Shown here: one piece after another, positions 7,613 to 15,909 of the stretch
Position numbering within the stretch: position 1 is the stretch's first letter
How the letters are laid out: every line of letters begins with the position of its first letter
From: JAMLGJ01 sp047972145
Lineage (GTDB): Bacteria > Actinomycetota > Acidimicrobiia > Acidimicrobiales > Microtrichaceae
Assembly: GCA_047972145.1 (NCBI GenBank)
Contig: JBKEAI010000047.1
Span: 1-59,262 of the forward strand
DNA: 59,262 nucleotides
Direction of reading: 5' to 3'
The notes under the pieces: generated by a model
What the model saw: the letters and a program-made list of their open reading frames with translations, nothing else
What the model was told of the DNA's origin: nothing
Database searches by the model: none
Made by a program: the position numbers and the translations under genes

Positions 7613-8674
7613 ATGAGGGTAGGAACCGCCATGGGACCCGCTCCGCCGTTTGGCCAGATGGCCAAGCGCGTTGCACGTCTGAGCGAGGACGGACTGTCGT
7701 CGTTCTGGTGGCCGGACCACCTGGTGGCGTTCCACTCCCAGGAGTTGTGGGCGACCGGTGGGCTGGCAGCGGTGCAGCCGGATCCCCACGTCTACGCGGA
7801 CCCCTTCCTTTGCATGGGCGCATGCGCGCAGGCAACTGACTCCGCCATGTTGGGGGTGTGCGTCACCGATGCGATCAGGCGCAACGCCTCGACACTCACA
7901 CAGACCGTGATGACGCTCGATCACCTCGCACCGGGACGGATCGTGCTCGGCCTCGGGGCCGGTGAGTTGGCCAACTACGGACCCTATGGTGTGAAGGTGA
8001 AGTCTCCGGCGACCGTGTTCGAGGACGCGGCAGCCCAGATCAGGGCCCTTCTGGATGACCCCGGCCCCGACGACAACGGTGCGGTCATGGGACTGCGCCC
8101 CGCGCCCGGTTCGCCCGGCCCTCAACTGTGGTTGGCAGCACACGGTCCTCGGGGCCTGAGGGCGACCGGCACCTATGCGGATGGCTGGATCCCGAACTGG
8201 TTGCCGGTGCAGGGTTGGCACGCAGGGCGTGACAAGGTTCGTGCGGCCGCACGTGACGCCGGCCGCGATCCTGAGTCGCTCACCTACGCGCTGTCGGTGC
8301 AGGTGGTGGTGCAACCGACCCGGGAGGCGGCCGAGGAGCTGTTGGAGCACCCGATCCTCAAGGCGTTCGCGCTGTTGTTGCCGCCCGAACGCTTCGAGGC
8401 GGTCGGTGCGGAGCATCCGCTCAGCGGTGGGGGGCTGTCGCACATGGTGGCCAGCGCGATGGGCTCCGAACAGCTCGAAGCCGCGCGCAAGGTCCCCACC
8501 GACGTCGTGCGGTCACTGTTCCTCTACGGCACACCGGACGACGTCGTCGAACAGATCAGGGCGTACGGCGACCCTGACCACGTGGTGCTCTGGGACCCCG
8601 TGTCACTGGTGGACCTGAACGCCGGGCGGGCCAGCGCAGCCGCCTACAAGACGATCACAGAAGCACTTCTCTAG
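7613..8674 (+). CDS. LLM class F420-dependent oxidoreductase (first of three)
   Basis: 353 residues of the bacterial luciferase-like TIM-barrel family, in the actinobacterial F420-binding branch (methylene-H4MPT reductase / glucose-6-phosphate dehydrogenase type). Typical signs are the early WWPDHL, the central LGLGAGE and the PQLWLAAHGPRGLRATGTYADGW substrate/F420 region. GGAGG lies 5 bases before the ATG at 7613. It is followed nine bases later by the dienoyl-CoA-reductase-like SDR, so both probably act on the same pathway. The hydride acceptor or donor would be F420; the substrate is unknown. Confidence 0.85.
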   Translation: MRVGTAMGPAPPFGQMAKRVARLSEDGLSSFWWPDHLVAFHSQELWATGGLAAVQPDPHVYADPFLCMGACAQATDSAMLGVCVTDAIRRNASTLTQTVMTLDHLAPGRIVLGLGAGELANYGPYGVKVKSPATVFEDAAAQIRALLDDPGPDDNGAVMGLRPAPGSPGPQLWLAAHGPRGLRATGTYADGWIPNWLPVQGWHAGRDKVRAAARDAGRDPESLTYALSVQVVVQPTREAAEELLEHPILKAFALLLPPERFEAVGAEHPLSGGGLSHMVASAMGSEQLEAARKVPTDVVRSLFLYGTPDDVVEQIRAYGDPDHVVLWDPVSLVDLNAGRASAAAYKTITEALL

Positions 8675-8683
8675 GAGCACCTG

Positions 8684-9496
8684 ATGTCACAACTCGCTGG
8701 TATCGACGGCAAGCGGATCATCGTCACCGGAGGTGGGGGAGGTTTGGGATCGGTCATGGCTGCCGAGTTCGCTCGCTTGGGCGCCAAGGTGTTGGTGTGT
8801 GGACGCACCGAGGAGACCCTCCGGGCCGTGGTCGACGTCGTGACCGGTGAGTCGGGCCCCGATGCGATCACTTCAGCGATCTGTGACATCCGCGACCCCG
8901 ATGCGGTCGGCGCGATGGTCGATATCGCAGTGGAGCGCTTCGGCGGCATCGACGGCCTCGTCAACAACGCGTCGGGCCTCTTCCCGGTTCACGCGCAGGA
9001 CCTCAGCCCGAACGGCTTCAAGGCGGTCACCGACATCGTGCTCCAGGGCACCTTCAACTGCTCCCACGAGGTCGGGGCGCGCTGGATCGCCGCAGGCTCA
9101 TCCGGTGCGATCGTGAGCGTGCTCACGCCCTACGCGTGGATGGGTGGCCCGGGTATAGCGCACACCGCCGCGGCCAAAGGGGGTGTGCTCAACCTGAGCA
9201 GGACCCTCGGTGTGGAGTGGGCGCCCCACGGGATCCGTGTCAACTGCATCGCACCGGGTTGGATGGAGGTAGGTGGAACCCAGATCATGGTCTCCACGCC
9301 GGAGTCCCAGCGCCAGTTGCTCGATGCGATACCCGCCGGAAGGTTCCTCGCTGCCGAGGAAGCCGCCCGCGCGACAGCGTTCCTGCTCTCCGAGGACGCC
9401 TCGTACATCACGGGCCACTGCCTCACGATCGACGGCGGCCATCACCTCTCCAAGGGGCTTTTCGAGTTCGTCGACGAGCTCCCGTCCCGCGGGTGA
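8684..9496 (+). CDS. SDR of the 2,4-dienoyl-CoA reductase (DECR) type
   Basis: 270 residues. The Rossmann motif is VTGGGGGLGSVMAAEF, with CGRTEE after beta-2, where Arg favours NADP. VNNASGLFPVHAQDLS follows. The active-site region reads LTPYAWMGGPGIAHTAAAK: the classical Tyr-x3-Lys is absent, but a Tyr sits upstream as in mammalian DECR1 (TTIYAETGSGFV...SAK), where the Tyr lies well before the Lys. A GWMEVGGT segment after CIAPG also follows DECR. The predicted reaction is NADPH-dependent reduction of 2,4-dienoyl-CoA, needed for unsaturated or dienone intermediates. It is co-transcribed with the F420 oxidoreductase nine bases upstream. DECR is an assignment by motif, not proof. Confidence 0.8.
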   Translation: MSQLAGIDGKRIIVTGGGGGLGSVMAAEFARLGAKVLVCGRTEETLRAVVDVVTGESGPDAITSAICDIRDPDAVGAMVDIAVERFGGIDGLVNNASGLFPVHAQDLSPNGFKAVTDIVLQGTFNCSHEVGARWIAAGSSGAIVSVLTPYAWMGGPGIAHTAAAKGGVLNLSRTLGVEWAPHGIRVNCIAPGWMEVGGTQIMVSTPESQRQLLDAIPAGRFLAAEEAARATAFLLSEDASYITGHCLTIDGGHHLSKGLFEFVDELPSRG

Positions 9497-9506
9497 CGCA
9501 CTCGCG

Positions 9507-9974
9507 TCAAGGCGGCCAAGGGATCCCATCACCCACCTCGGGGTTCACCAGGGGGTACGTCCTGCCGGCGAGTTCGGTGCGTCCGCGGTAGAGGAAGTCG
9601 AACCGGCGCGAGGCGAACAGCCACCCGTCGTCGCTGCGAACGACCTGGTCGTGGTACGTGCCGACGAAGTACCAACCGGCACCGTCGACCGATTGCGCCC
9701 ACTCCGATATGTACCAACGGGCGGAGGCTCTCTCACCGGCAAGCTCGACCCTGCCGCTGTGGACCAGCTGGACCAGGAACGAAAAGCCGTCCAGGAGGCT
9801 GCCAAGTTGGCCCGCGGCAGCGGCACCCCCCTCGATTTCGGGCATGCCCGGAACGATCCACTCCCCGGTATCGGTGAACAGGCCCGAGAGGTCCTCGGGC
9901 ATCCGTCTGTTGACCGCGTCGGTGAAGCGCGCAACCAGGGCGCGCACCGCCAGTTCGTCCTCTGCGTGTGTCAT
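9507..9974 (-). CDS. SnoaL-like / NTF2-fold protein
   Basis: 155 residues with the usual SnoaL_4 layout: LAVRALVARFTDAVNRRMPEDLSGLFTDTGEW at the N-terminus, a conserved mid-strand and WYFVGTYHDQVVRSDDGWLFASRRFDF near the end. These cone-shaped proteins bind hydrophobic ring compounds and include hydratases, isomerases and cyclases. The ATG at 9974 shares its A with the stop of the preceding FAD oxidoreductase (TGATGA), so the two are coupled. The function is unknown; a ketosteroid-isomerase-like role is conceivable but not shown. Confidence 0.8.
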   Translation of the reverse strand: MTHAEDELAVRALVARFTDAVNRRMPEDLSGLFTDTGEWIVPGMPEIEGGAAAAGQLGSLLDGFSFLVQLVHSGRVELAGERASARWYISEWAQSVDGAGWYFVGTYHDQVVRSDDGWLFASRRFDFLYRGRTELAGRTYPLVNPEVGDGIPWPP

Positions 9975-11350
9975 CAGTACCTCCAGGTTCCTGAGAGTCC
10001 GTCCACGCGCCTACCCAACACGAGCTCCGCGCAGGTGAGCCCCGATCGCGCAGCGCGGTCGATACCGACCGAGCGGCTCTGGAAGGTGTCCCCTCCGCAG
10101 TAGAGACCTTCGACCCCAGGCACCGTGTTGCTGGGGCGAAGCGCTCCGACGAGGCCGGGGCGCGCCTTGAGGCCGAAGTTCTCGATCACATGGCGCACCT
10201 TCCACTTGGCGCCCTTGAGGGCCGGGTACATGTCGTCCATGTCGGCTTCGAAATCGGCCATGAGCTTTGCCAACGTCGTGCGGTCTTTCACGGCCTCGAG
10301 GTCACACGCGATCCCGCACACGAACAGGTGCTCCCCCTCGGGCGCTGTGCCGGGGTCGAGTGCTGAGTGCAGGTAGCCGAAGCCCGGATAGCCGGTACGA
10401 GGCGTCGTGAACCAGGCGGCCAGCTCGCGTTCGGTGAACTGATGCGCCGGCTCCTCCAGCGCAGCGTAGAACCCGATCCAACTCCCTCGGGCGTCCTCTG
10501 TGGTGAGCCTGGTGATCAGCTCGAGGTACCAGTCTGGGATCTCGTCGAGGGGCAGGATGTCGAGCACCTGGAACACCGGCAGGGTGAGGATCACCTCGTC
10601 TGCCTCGAGCAACTCCACGGGCAGGAACTCGTTGGGCATCCGTCGGGTGCCCTGTTCCACGTACACGCCACGGACCTTGCCGTCCTCGATCGCGACCGAT
10701 GCGACCTCGACGTTGCGCCGTACCTGCGCTCCATGGTCCTCCGCTATGGCACCGACCGTCTCGAAGAGCTCGTCGAAACCACCCCGGGGTACATAGGAGT
10801 AGCCGGGCTTGCGACGCTCGCGCAGGTGCAAAGACCGCATGAAGAGGTTGTCGCTGGCGGAATGGTCCTGCGGCCCGCCGGTCTGGCCTTCGAGGACCGC
10901 CATGAACTCGAACAGCCCCATCACTCCTTCGTGTGAGGTCCGCTCAGCGAGCCAGTGCCGCAGCGACACCTGATCCAGCGCATCGAGCGAGTCGAGGTCG
11001 AGTGAGGCGATCTCGGCACTCAGCCGCTTCAGGTCCTCCCTGCCCGAGCCGTACACCTCCGAGGCGGACTTCCATGCATCACCGGTCCAGATGGCCATGC
11101 CGTCGTTGGTCTCACCGTGTTCGAGCTCGTAGCCGAGCCAGTCCATGATCGCGGTCAATCCGCTCCCTGGATCCTCGAGCAGGTGCGGCCCCCACTGGAG
11201 TTTGTATCCCTCCACGTCGAAGTACCGGGCACGGCCGGCGAGCCCAGCGTCGCGCTCCAACAGGAGCACCCGTTTGCCCTCCTTCGCCAACACGGCCGCG
11301 GCGACCGAACCGGCCGCACCACCTCCGACGACTATCACGTCATGGCTCAT
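9974..11350 (-). CDS. FAD-dependent oxidoreductase of the phytoene-desaturase / amine-oxidase fold
   Basis: 458 residues. The N-terminal VIVVGGGAAGSVAAAVLAKEGKRVLLLERD is a full FAD-binding dinucleotide fold, followed by GLAGRARYFDVEGYKLQWGPHLLED, the crtI/carotenoid-isomerase-like second motif. A C-terminal GVEGLYCGGDTFQSRSVGIDRAARSGLTCAELV closes the FAD site, as in this superfamily. It lies between a crotonase and a SnoaL gene in the TetR-headed minus operon. Members desaturate or isomerise hydrophobic polyene or terpenoid substrates; the substrate here is unknown. The ATG at 11350 follows the crotonase stop by 43 bases. Confidence 0.78.
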   Translation of the reverse strand: MSHDVIVVGGGAAGSVAAAVLAKEGKRVLLLERDAGLAGRARYFDVEGYKLQWGPHLLEDPGSGLTAIMDWLGYELEHGETNDGMAIWTGDAWKSASEVYGSGREDLKRLSAEIASLDLDSLDALDQVSLRHWLAERTSHEGVMGLFEFMAVLEGQTGGPQDHSASDNLFMRSLHLRERRKPGYSYVPRGGFDELFETVGAIAEDHGAQVRRNVEVASVAIEDGKVRGVYVEQGTRRMPNEFLPVELLEADEVILTLPVFQVLDILPLDEIPDWYLELITRLTTEDARGSWIGFYAALEEPAHQFTERELAAWFTTPRTGYPGFGYLHSALDPGTAPEGEHLFVCGIACDLEAVKDRTTLAKLMADFEADMDDMYPALKGAKWKVRHVIENFGLKARPGLVGALRPSNTVPGVEGLYCGGDTFQSRSVGIDRAARSGLTCAELVLGRRVDGLSGTWRY

Positions 11351-11393
11351 ATTGGTCTCCTTGCCTCAGCTGTCGGTCACGTCTGCTTCGTCT

Positions 11394-12269
11394 CTACCTT
11401 CCACGGAACTCCGGATCGCGCCGTTCCCTGAAAGCGGCGAAGCCCTCTTGGAAGTCCTCGCTCGAGAACAGGCCCGGCTGTACCAGCCGCTCGAAGGCCT
11501 GGACGGTCCACATGTCGGTCTCCAGCCCCTTGTTCATCACCAACTTCGCAGCAGCCATCGCCCGGGTGGGGCCCGCTGCCAGGTCCCGTGCCTCCTCCAG
11601 GGCTGCCTCGGCGAATCCCTCGGCGGGTAGGACCCTCGTGCACAGCCGCAGCGACTCCGCCTCTGTGGCATCGAGCACCCGCCCGCTGAACATGAGGTCC
11701 TTCGCAGCGAGAAGTCCGACGATCCGGGGCAGGAAGAAGAGCGCCGCGTGGTCCGGCAGGATCCCACGGCGTACGAACACCGGTCCGAACCGGGCTGTCT
11801 CAGAGGCGAGCACGACGTCACAGGCGATCGCGAGAGCGAACCCCGCTCCAATCGCAACCCCTTCGACCGCGGCGACGACTGGCTTTTCGGCGTGGAATAT
11901 CCGTGACGCCACATCCGCGGAGATCTGGGTCCACAGGTCTGCTGTGCCGAGGGGATCCTCACCAGCCATCTCCGAGGGGTCACCACCGGCACTGAAGGTC
12001 CCCTCGGCACCGGTGATCAGCACGGCGCGGACGTCGCGGTCCCAGGCGGCTCGGCGCATCTCGTCGGCAAGGCCGACGAGCATCTGGGTGTCCATGCCGT
12101 TGTGGCGGCCCGGACGCGTGAGGGTGAGGACCCGCAGTCCCTCGATCTGCTCGACGCCGACGTACCCCTCGGTGTTGCCGGTGCCTTCTGTCCCCGGCCG
12201 GGGGCTCCGGGGGTCGCCATCGCTCGATGCACTATCGGTCGGCACGCTGGTCCCCACTTTCATTGTCAT
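11394..12269 (-). CDS. Enoyl-CoA isomerase-like crotonase (PaaG type)
   Basis: 291 residues if started at the ATG at 12269 (GGGGAG four bases upstream); an alternative GTG lies at 12314. The crotonase core begins near residue 35 after a Ser/Gly/Pro-rich leader. The oxyanion segments are GTFSAGGDPSEMAG and GVAIGAGFALAIACD. Both catalytic Glu positions of hydratases are replaced (Ala in GAGFALAI, Val in GPVFVRRG), but Asp is present in RGILPDHAA, as in PaaG-type isomerases. An isomerase or ring-related role is therefore more likely than hydration. The 5' end overlaps the end of the TetR gene by 38 bases, implying co-transcription. Confidence 0.8.
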   Translation of the reverse strand: MTMKVGTSVPTDSASSDGDPRSPRPGTEGTGNTEGYVGVEQIEGLRVLTLTRPGRHNGMDTQMLVGLADEMRRAAWDRDVRAVLITGAEGTFSAGGDPSEMAGEDPLGTADLWTQISADVASRIFHAEKPVVAAVEGVAIGAGFALAIACDVVLASETARFGPVFVRRGILPDHAALFFLPRIVGLLAAKDLMFSGRVLDATEAESLRLCTRVLPAEGFAEAALEEARDLAAGPTRAMAAAKLVMNKGLETDMWTVQAFERLVQPGLFSSEDFQEGFAAFRERRDPEFRGR

Positions 12270-12981
12270 CGCGCTCCCCGTCGACGCTTCCGTTGTCACC
12301 GATTGCCTTGTCACTGTTTCGCATGTCGTTGGTTCCCTCGAGATCGGGCGCCCCCGTCGCGTGTGCTGGTAGGGAGTGCGTGTCGTCGGTCAGGCCCCTC
12401 AGGACGATCTCCACGAGACCTTTGGCAAATTCGTCGATGTCCCAGCCGTCGCGTGGGTCGTAGGTGATGGCGAACCAATTGCAGGTGCCGAGCACCGAGA
12501 CCATCGCGATCGACGGATCCAACACCCTGAAGGTGCCCTCGCGCATCCCGTCGATGATGATTCGACGAACCGCCGAGGTGTATCGGCGGTCGAGCTCACG
12601 CATCTCCTCGGGTATGGGGGTGTCGTTGGAGGCCGCTACGTAGATGGAGATGGCGGGGTAGTGCTCGACGGTATTGCGCAGGTGACGCTCTACGACCTCG
12701 GCGATGCGTTCCGGTGCCGGCGCTGCGCGTTCGGCGGCCGCGGAAGCGGTCCGAACCGCGTCCTCGTACGGCGGGAGCAGCACCCGATAGAGCAGCTCCT
12801 CTTTGGTCGACACGTAGTGGTAGAGGCTGCCCTTGGTCATGTCGAGCTCGGCGGCGACGTCTTCCATCGTGGCTCGGTGGTACCCGAGTTTTCTGAAGAC
12901 CTGGGCACCCGCGGCGTTCACCTCGGAATCCGTCCTCGCACGTTGCCCGGCGGGGCGGCCGGGACCACGACGTGTTGCCAT
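12232..12981 (-). CDS. TetR family transcriptional regulator
   Basis: 249 residues. A basic leader MATRRGPGRPAGQRAR is followed by a TetR helix-turn-helix at about residues 20-65 (TMEDVAAELDMTKGSLYHYVSTKEELLY). The remaining C-terminal domain would bind the ligand, with an unusual Asp/Ser-rich tail of about 35 residues. The start at 12981 is chosen because the preceding in-frame extension lacks homology and the basic leader is typical. It heads an operon with a crotonase, an FAD oxidoreductase and a SnoaL protein, and is divergent from an F420 oxidoreductase. Regulators of this type in such clusters usually sense acyl-CoA. Its operator is not certain: the ACGTTNAACGT motif is not found in its own promoter region. 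Confidence 0.9.
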   Translation of the reverse strand: MATRRGPGRPAGQRARTDSEVNAAGAQVFRKLGYHRATMEDVAAELDMTKGSLYHYVSTKEELLYRVLLPPYEDAVRTASAAAERAAPAPERIAEVVERHLRNTVEHYPAISIYVAASNDTPIPEEMRELDRRYTSAVRRIIIDGMREGTFRVLDPSIAMVSVLGTCNWFAITYDPRDGWDIDEFAKGLVEIVLRGLTDDTHSLPAHATGAPDLEGTNDMRNSDKAIGDNGSVDGERDDNESGDQRADR

Positions 12982-13069
12982 CGCCAGTCCTGTCGTGTCG
13001 TAGACCGCACACGGAGATCGATCCGTCGCGGTGTGCTGTCTGCACAATTGCTCTAAATCTACTCACTGG

Positions 13070-13099
13070 TTGCGGAAAATCGACTGATCAGATGATAAT
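13070..13099 (+). promoter_or_regulatory. Leaderless promoter of the second LLM oxidoreductase gene
   Basis: TTGCGG (13070-13075), an 18-base spacer and GATAAT (13094-13099) put +1 on the ATG at 13106. The palindrome CTGATCAG (13084-13091) lies in the spacer and could be an operator for the divergent TetR protein. Confidence 0.55.
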
Positions 13100-13105
13100 A
13101 ACACT

Positions 13106-14182
13106 ATGACCACCCAGGCCGTCTACCGTGCCGATGTGAAATTCGGTGTTCCCGGTTCCCAACTACCTTCCAGAGATGTTGGGAGAGCTGCTCGCTCGGC
13201 CGAGGAGGCCGGGTTTGATTCGATCTGGTGGGCTGATCGACTCATGGGTTGGATGCCCGATGGCCCGCATGCGTTGTTGGATCCCTTTCCGGTCATGGCC
13301 GTGAGCGCCGCGTCCACGGAGAGGATCCAACTCGGCACCGCGGTCACCGACCCGATGCGGCGACATCCGGCCCAACTCGCGCAGAGTGCCCTCACGCTCC
13401 AGCAGCTCTCCGGGGGCCGGCTGGTCCTCGGAGTGGGCTGTGGGGAGATCGCAGGCACACGTCCCTATGGCATTCCCTACGACAAGCCCGTGAGCAAGCT
13501 GACCGAGGCCTTGGAGGTCATGCGGAAGCTGTGGAACGACGGCGAGTCGGTCACGTGGAGCGGGAAGTTCTACGAGCTCGACCGGGCGCTGTGTGGACTA
13601 GCGGCGTCGGTGGACGCCCCTCCCGTGTGGATCGCCGCCCACGGACCGCGCACCCTGCGGCTCACAGGGGCCGTTGCCGACGGATGGCTTCCCACGGCCG
13701 CGGGCGTCGTGTCCTACGGTGAGCAACTGGGCCGGATTCGCGAGGCTGAGCGCGAGGCCGGCCGCGAAGGTGCTGTGGAGCCAGCAGCGTTCATCTGGCT
13801 GGTCGCCGCGGAGTCGAAGGAGCGGGCGAGGGAGATGCTCGACGTGATAGATCTGCGCGCCCTCGGGCTGCTGTTGCCACAGGGCGCCCTGGCGACGACG
13901 CCTCTGCCCGACGGCCCCTGGGCGGACCTTCTGCCGACCGACCCCCAGATGCTCGACCTCGCGGCGAAGATCGACCCCGACGAATTGGCAGAAGCGGTAC
14001 CTACCGGTTCACCAGAGGAGATCGCGGATGCCGTGGTGGGGTACGTAGAAGCGGGGTGCCGTCACTTGGTCCTCTGCGACATGAGCCCGGTGGCGGGGGT
14101 CGACAACGGTCTCGGCATGCGACCGACCGAGGCGCATTCCGCTATCCGTGATCGGGTGATCCGACGAATCCAACACACGTAG
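13106..14182 (+). CDS. LLM class F420-dependent oxidoreductase (second of three)
   Basis: 358 residues, luciferase-like TIM barrel. It shows FDSIWWADRLMGWMP near the N-terminus, LGTAVTDPMRRHPAQLAQ (with the non-prolyl cis-bulge region), LVLGVGCGE and PPVWIAAHGPRTLRLTGAVADGWLP. It resembles the gene at 7613 in all of these blocks, so the two are probably related by duplication. No Shine-Dalgarno precedes the ATG; the promoter predicts a leaderless transcript. It is divergent from the TetR gene, which may control it. The predicted cofactor is F420H2; the substrate is unknown. Confidence 0.85.
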   Translation: MTTQAVYRADVKFGVPGSQLPSRDVGRAARSAEEAGFDSIWWADRLMGWMPDGPHALLDPFPVMAVSAASTERIQLGTAVTDPMRRHPAQLAQSALTLQQLSGGRLVLGVGCGEIAGTRPYGIPYDKPVSKLTEALEVMRKLWNDGESVTWSGKFYELDRALCGLAASVDAPPVWIAAHGPRTLRLTGAVADGWLPTAAGVVSYGEQLGRIREAEREAGREGAVEPAAFIWLVAAESKERAREMLDVIDLRALGLLLPQGALATTPLPDGPWADLLPTDPQMLDLAAKIDPDELAEAVPTGSPEEIADAVVGYVEAGCRHLVLCDMSPVAGVDNGLGMRPTEAHSAIRDRVIRRIQHT

Positions 14183-14223
14183 TTGACCACCGTGCTATGT
14201 TCAGCAGAATCTCACGTGAACGT
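14183..14223 (+). promoter_or_regulatory. Promoter of the ligase pair with operator-like site C
   Basis: TTGACC (14183-14188), a 16-base spacer and CAGAAT (14205-14210) put +1 near 14217. ACGTGAACGT at 14214-14223 is a one-base-shorter version of the ACGTT-N-AACGT palindrome and covers +1. The start codon of the first ligase is at 14269, with AGGAGG upstream. Confidence 0.5.
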
Positions 14224-14268
14224 TAGACGCGGGGTGCGGGTCTGACGGATTGGTCCAGGAGGCAAACC

Positions 14269-15831
14269 ATGTTGGTGAGCGACATCGTCCGACGCAATGC
14301 AAACTACTTCGGGGATTCCGAAGCGCTCGTGGTGCCGGGGAGCCGCGTCAGTACCTGGTCGGAGGTCGACGAACGGACCAACCGGCTCGCCAGAGCGTTG
14401 CTCGAACTGGGGCTCTCCAAGGGAGACCGCCTCGCTGCCTATATGCCGAACGTACCCGAGTACGTGGAGTTCTTCTTCGCGTGTGCCAAGTCGGGCATCA
14501 TCGGCTCCGCGACCAACATCCGGCTCACGGGCGGTGACCTCACCAGCTACCTGAACCTCGTGGAGCCGAGCGCGATCCTCGTGCACTCGAGCCTGACCGA
14601 AGGTGCCGGATGGGTGCAGGACGTCCCGTCGATCTCCCACGTGATCGGGGTGGGCGCCGGCCATGGCCTCGACCTGGACTACGACACCCTCCTCGCCGCG
14701 CAGCCGGGCACCGACCCGGGTTGTGACATCGACGAGCAGGACATCTACCAGTTCGGTGCAACCAGCGGAACCACGGGCATCCCCAAGGCCGCGATGATGA
14801 CCCATCGCAACGCCATTGCGGCAATCACCTGCTGGATGGCGGAGATGCCATATCCAGAACGCTCGACCAATCTCCAGAACGTGCCGCTGTTCTTCAATCC
14901 CGGTGGGCCCTCGGGATTGAATCCGGTGATGATGAAGGGTGGGAGGATCGTGATCTTCCCGGCTTTCGAGCCCGGCAGCTTCCTTCACGCGATCGAGGAC
15001 CACGGGGTCACCCATGCGGTGCTCGTGCCCACGATGCTCGGCATGGTGCTCAACCACCCCGACGTAGACAAGGTGGACACGAGTTCGCTGTTGGCGGTCA
15101 ACACCGGTGGATCGCCGGTGCCGGGGGAGTTGCTCGCATCGGCCCGCGAGCGTTTCGGAGACATCTTCTATCCGCTCTACGGCATGGCCGAGACCTACTC
15201 CTGCGGGGCGATCCTGCGTCGCGAGGATCAGTACACCGAAGGCACCCAGGAACAGGTGGATCGTCTCTTGTCGGTCGGCCTTCCCATGGTGCTGAGCCAG
15301 ATGCGCGTCGTCGATGCAGACGGCAAGGACGTTCCCAAGGACAGCGAGACCGCGGGTGAGATCTGGGTCGGTGGCGACACCGTGTGCAAGGGCTACTGGC
15401 GCATGCCCGAGGAGACCGCCGAGGTGCGCGAGGGCGAGTGGATGAAGACCGGTGATGTGGCCGTGGTCGACCGCGAGGGGTTCGCCACGATCGTGGACCG
15501 GACCAAGGACATCATCATCTCCGGTGGGATCAACGTGTACAGCCGAGAGGTCGAGGAGGCCTTCTACGACCATCCGGCGGTCCTCCAGGCCGCGGTGATC
15601 GGCATTCCCCACGAGAAGTGGGGTGAGGCGATCCACGCCGTGGTGGTTCTCAAGGAGGGCGGTGAGGCCACCGTCGAGGAGCTCCAGGCGTTCGCCACCG
15701 AGCGCCTGGCCGACTTCAAGAAGCCCCGAAGCGTCGAGGTAGTCGAGGCTCTGCCGATCGGCGGCACCGGCAAGATCCTCAAGAAAGACCTGCGCGCCCC
15801 GTACTGGGAGGGACAGGAACGGGCGCTCTGA
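14269..15831 (+). CDS. AMP-dependent acyl-CoA synthetase/ligase (FadD-1)
   Basis: 520 residues, ANL superfamily. The P-loop-like FGATSGTTGIPKAAMMTHRN lies near residue 165. Later motifs are YGMAETYSCG (A5), GEIWVGGDTVCKGYW, WMKTGDVAVVDREGF (A7), DRTKDIIISGGINVYSREVEE (A8) and C-terminal GGTGKILKKDLR with the catalytic Lys. It activates a carboxylic acid to its CoA thioester through an acyl-adenylate. AGGAGG lies seven bases before the ATG. A second ligase follows 75 bases downstream, suggesting different acids or successive activations. Chain-length specificity cannot be read from the sequence. Confidence 0.9.
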   Translation: MLVSDIVRRNANYFGDSEALVVPGSRVSTWSEVDERTNRLARALLELGLSKGDRLAAYMPNVPEYVEFFFACAKSGIIGSATNIRLTGGDLTSYLNLVEPSAILVHSSLTEGAGWVQDVPSISHVIGVGAGHGLDLDYDTLLAAQPGTDPGCDIDEQDIYQFGATSGTTGIPKAAMMTHRNAIAAITCWMAEMPYPERSTNLQNVPLFFNPGGPSGLNPVMMKGGRIVIFPAFEPGSFLHAIEDHGVTHAVLVPTMLGMVLNHPDVDKVDTSSLLAVNTGGSPVPGELLASARERFGDIFYPLYGMAETYSCGAILRREDQYTEGTQEQVDRLLSVGLPMVLSQMRVVDADGKDVPKDSETAGEIWVGGDTVCKGYWRMPEETAEVREGEWMKTGDVAVVDREGFATIVDRTKDIIISGGINVYSREVEEAFYDHPAVLQAAVIGIPHEKWGEAIHAVVVLKEGGEATVEELQAFATERLADFKKPRSVEVVEALPIGGTGKILKKDLRAPYWEGQERAL

Positions 15832-15909
15832 GCTCTGGGCCATGCCCGAAGGGCGACCGTCGGAACGGGAGAGGACCAACCCGGCAAACGAGAGGGGACC
15901 ATTCCCGTG

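Noticed and set aside
12232..12981. Firm assignment of the TetR protein as binder of ACGTTNAACGT
   Set aside because: No copy of the palindrome lies in the TetR promoter region (12982-13105), so autoregulation via this motif is not supported; kept only as a candidate.
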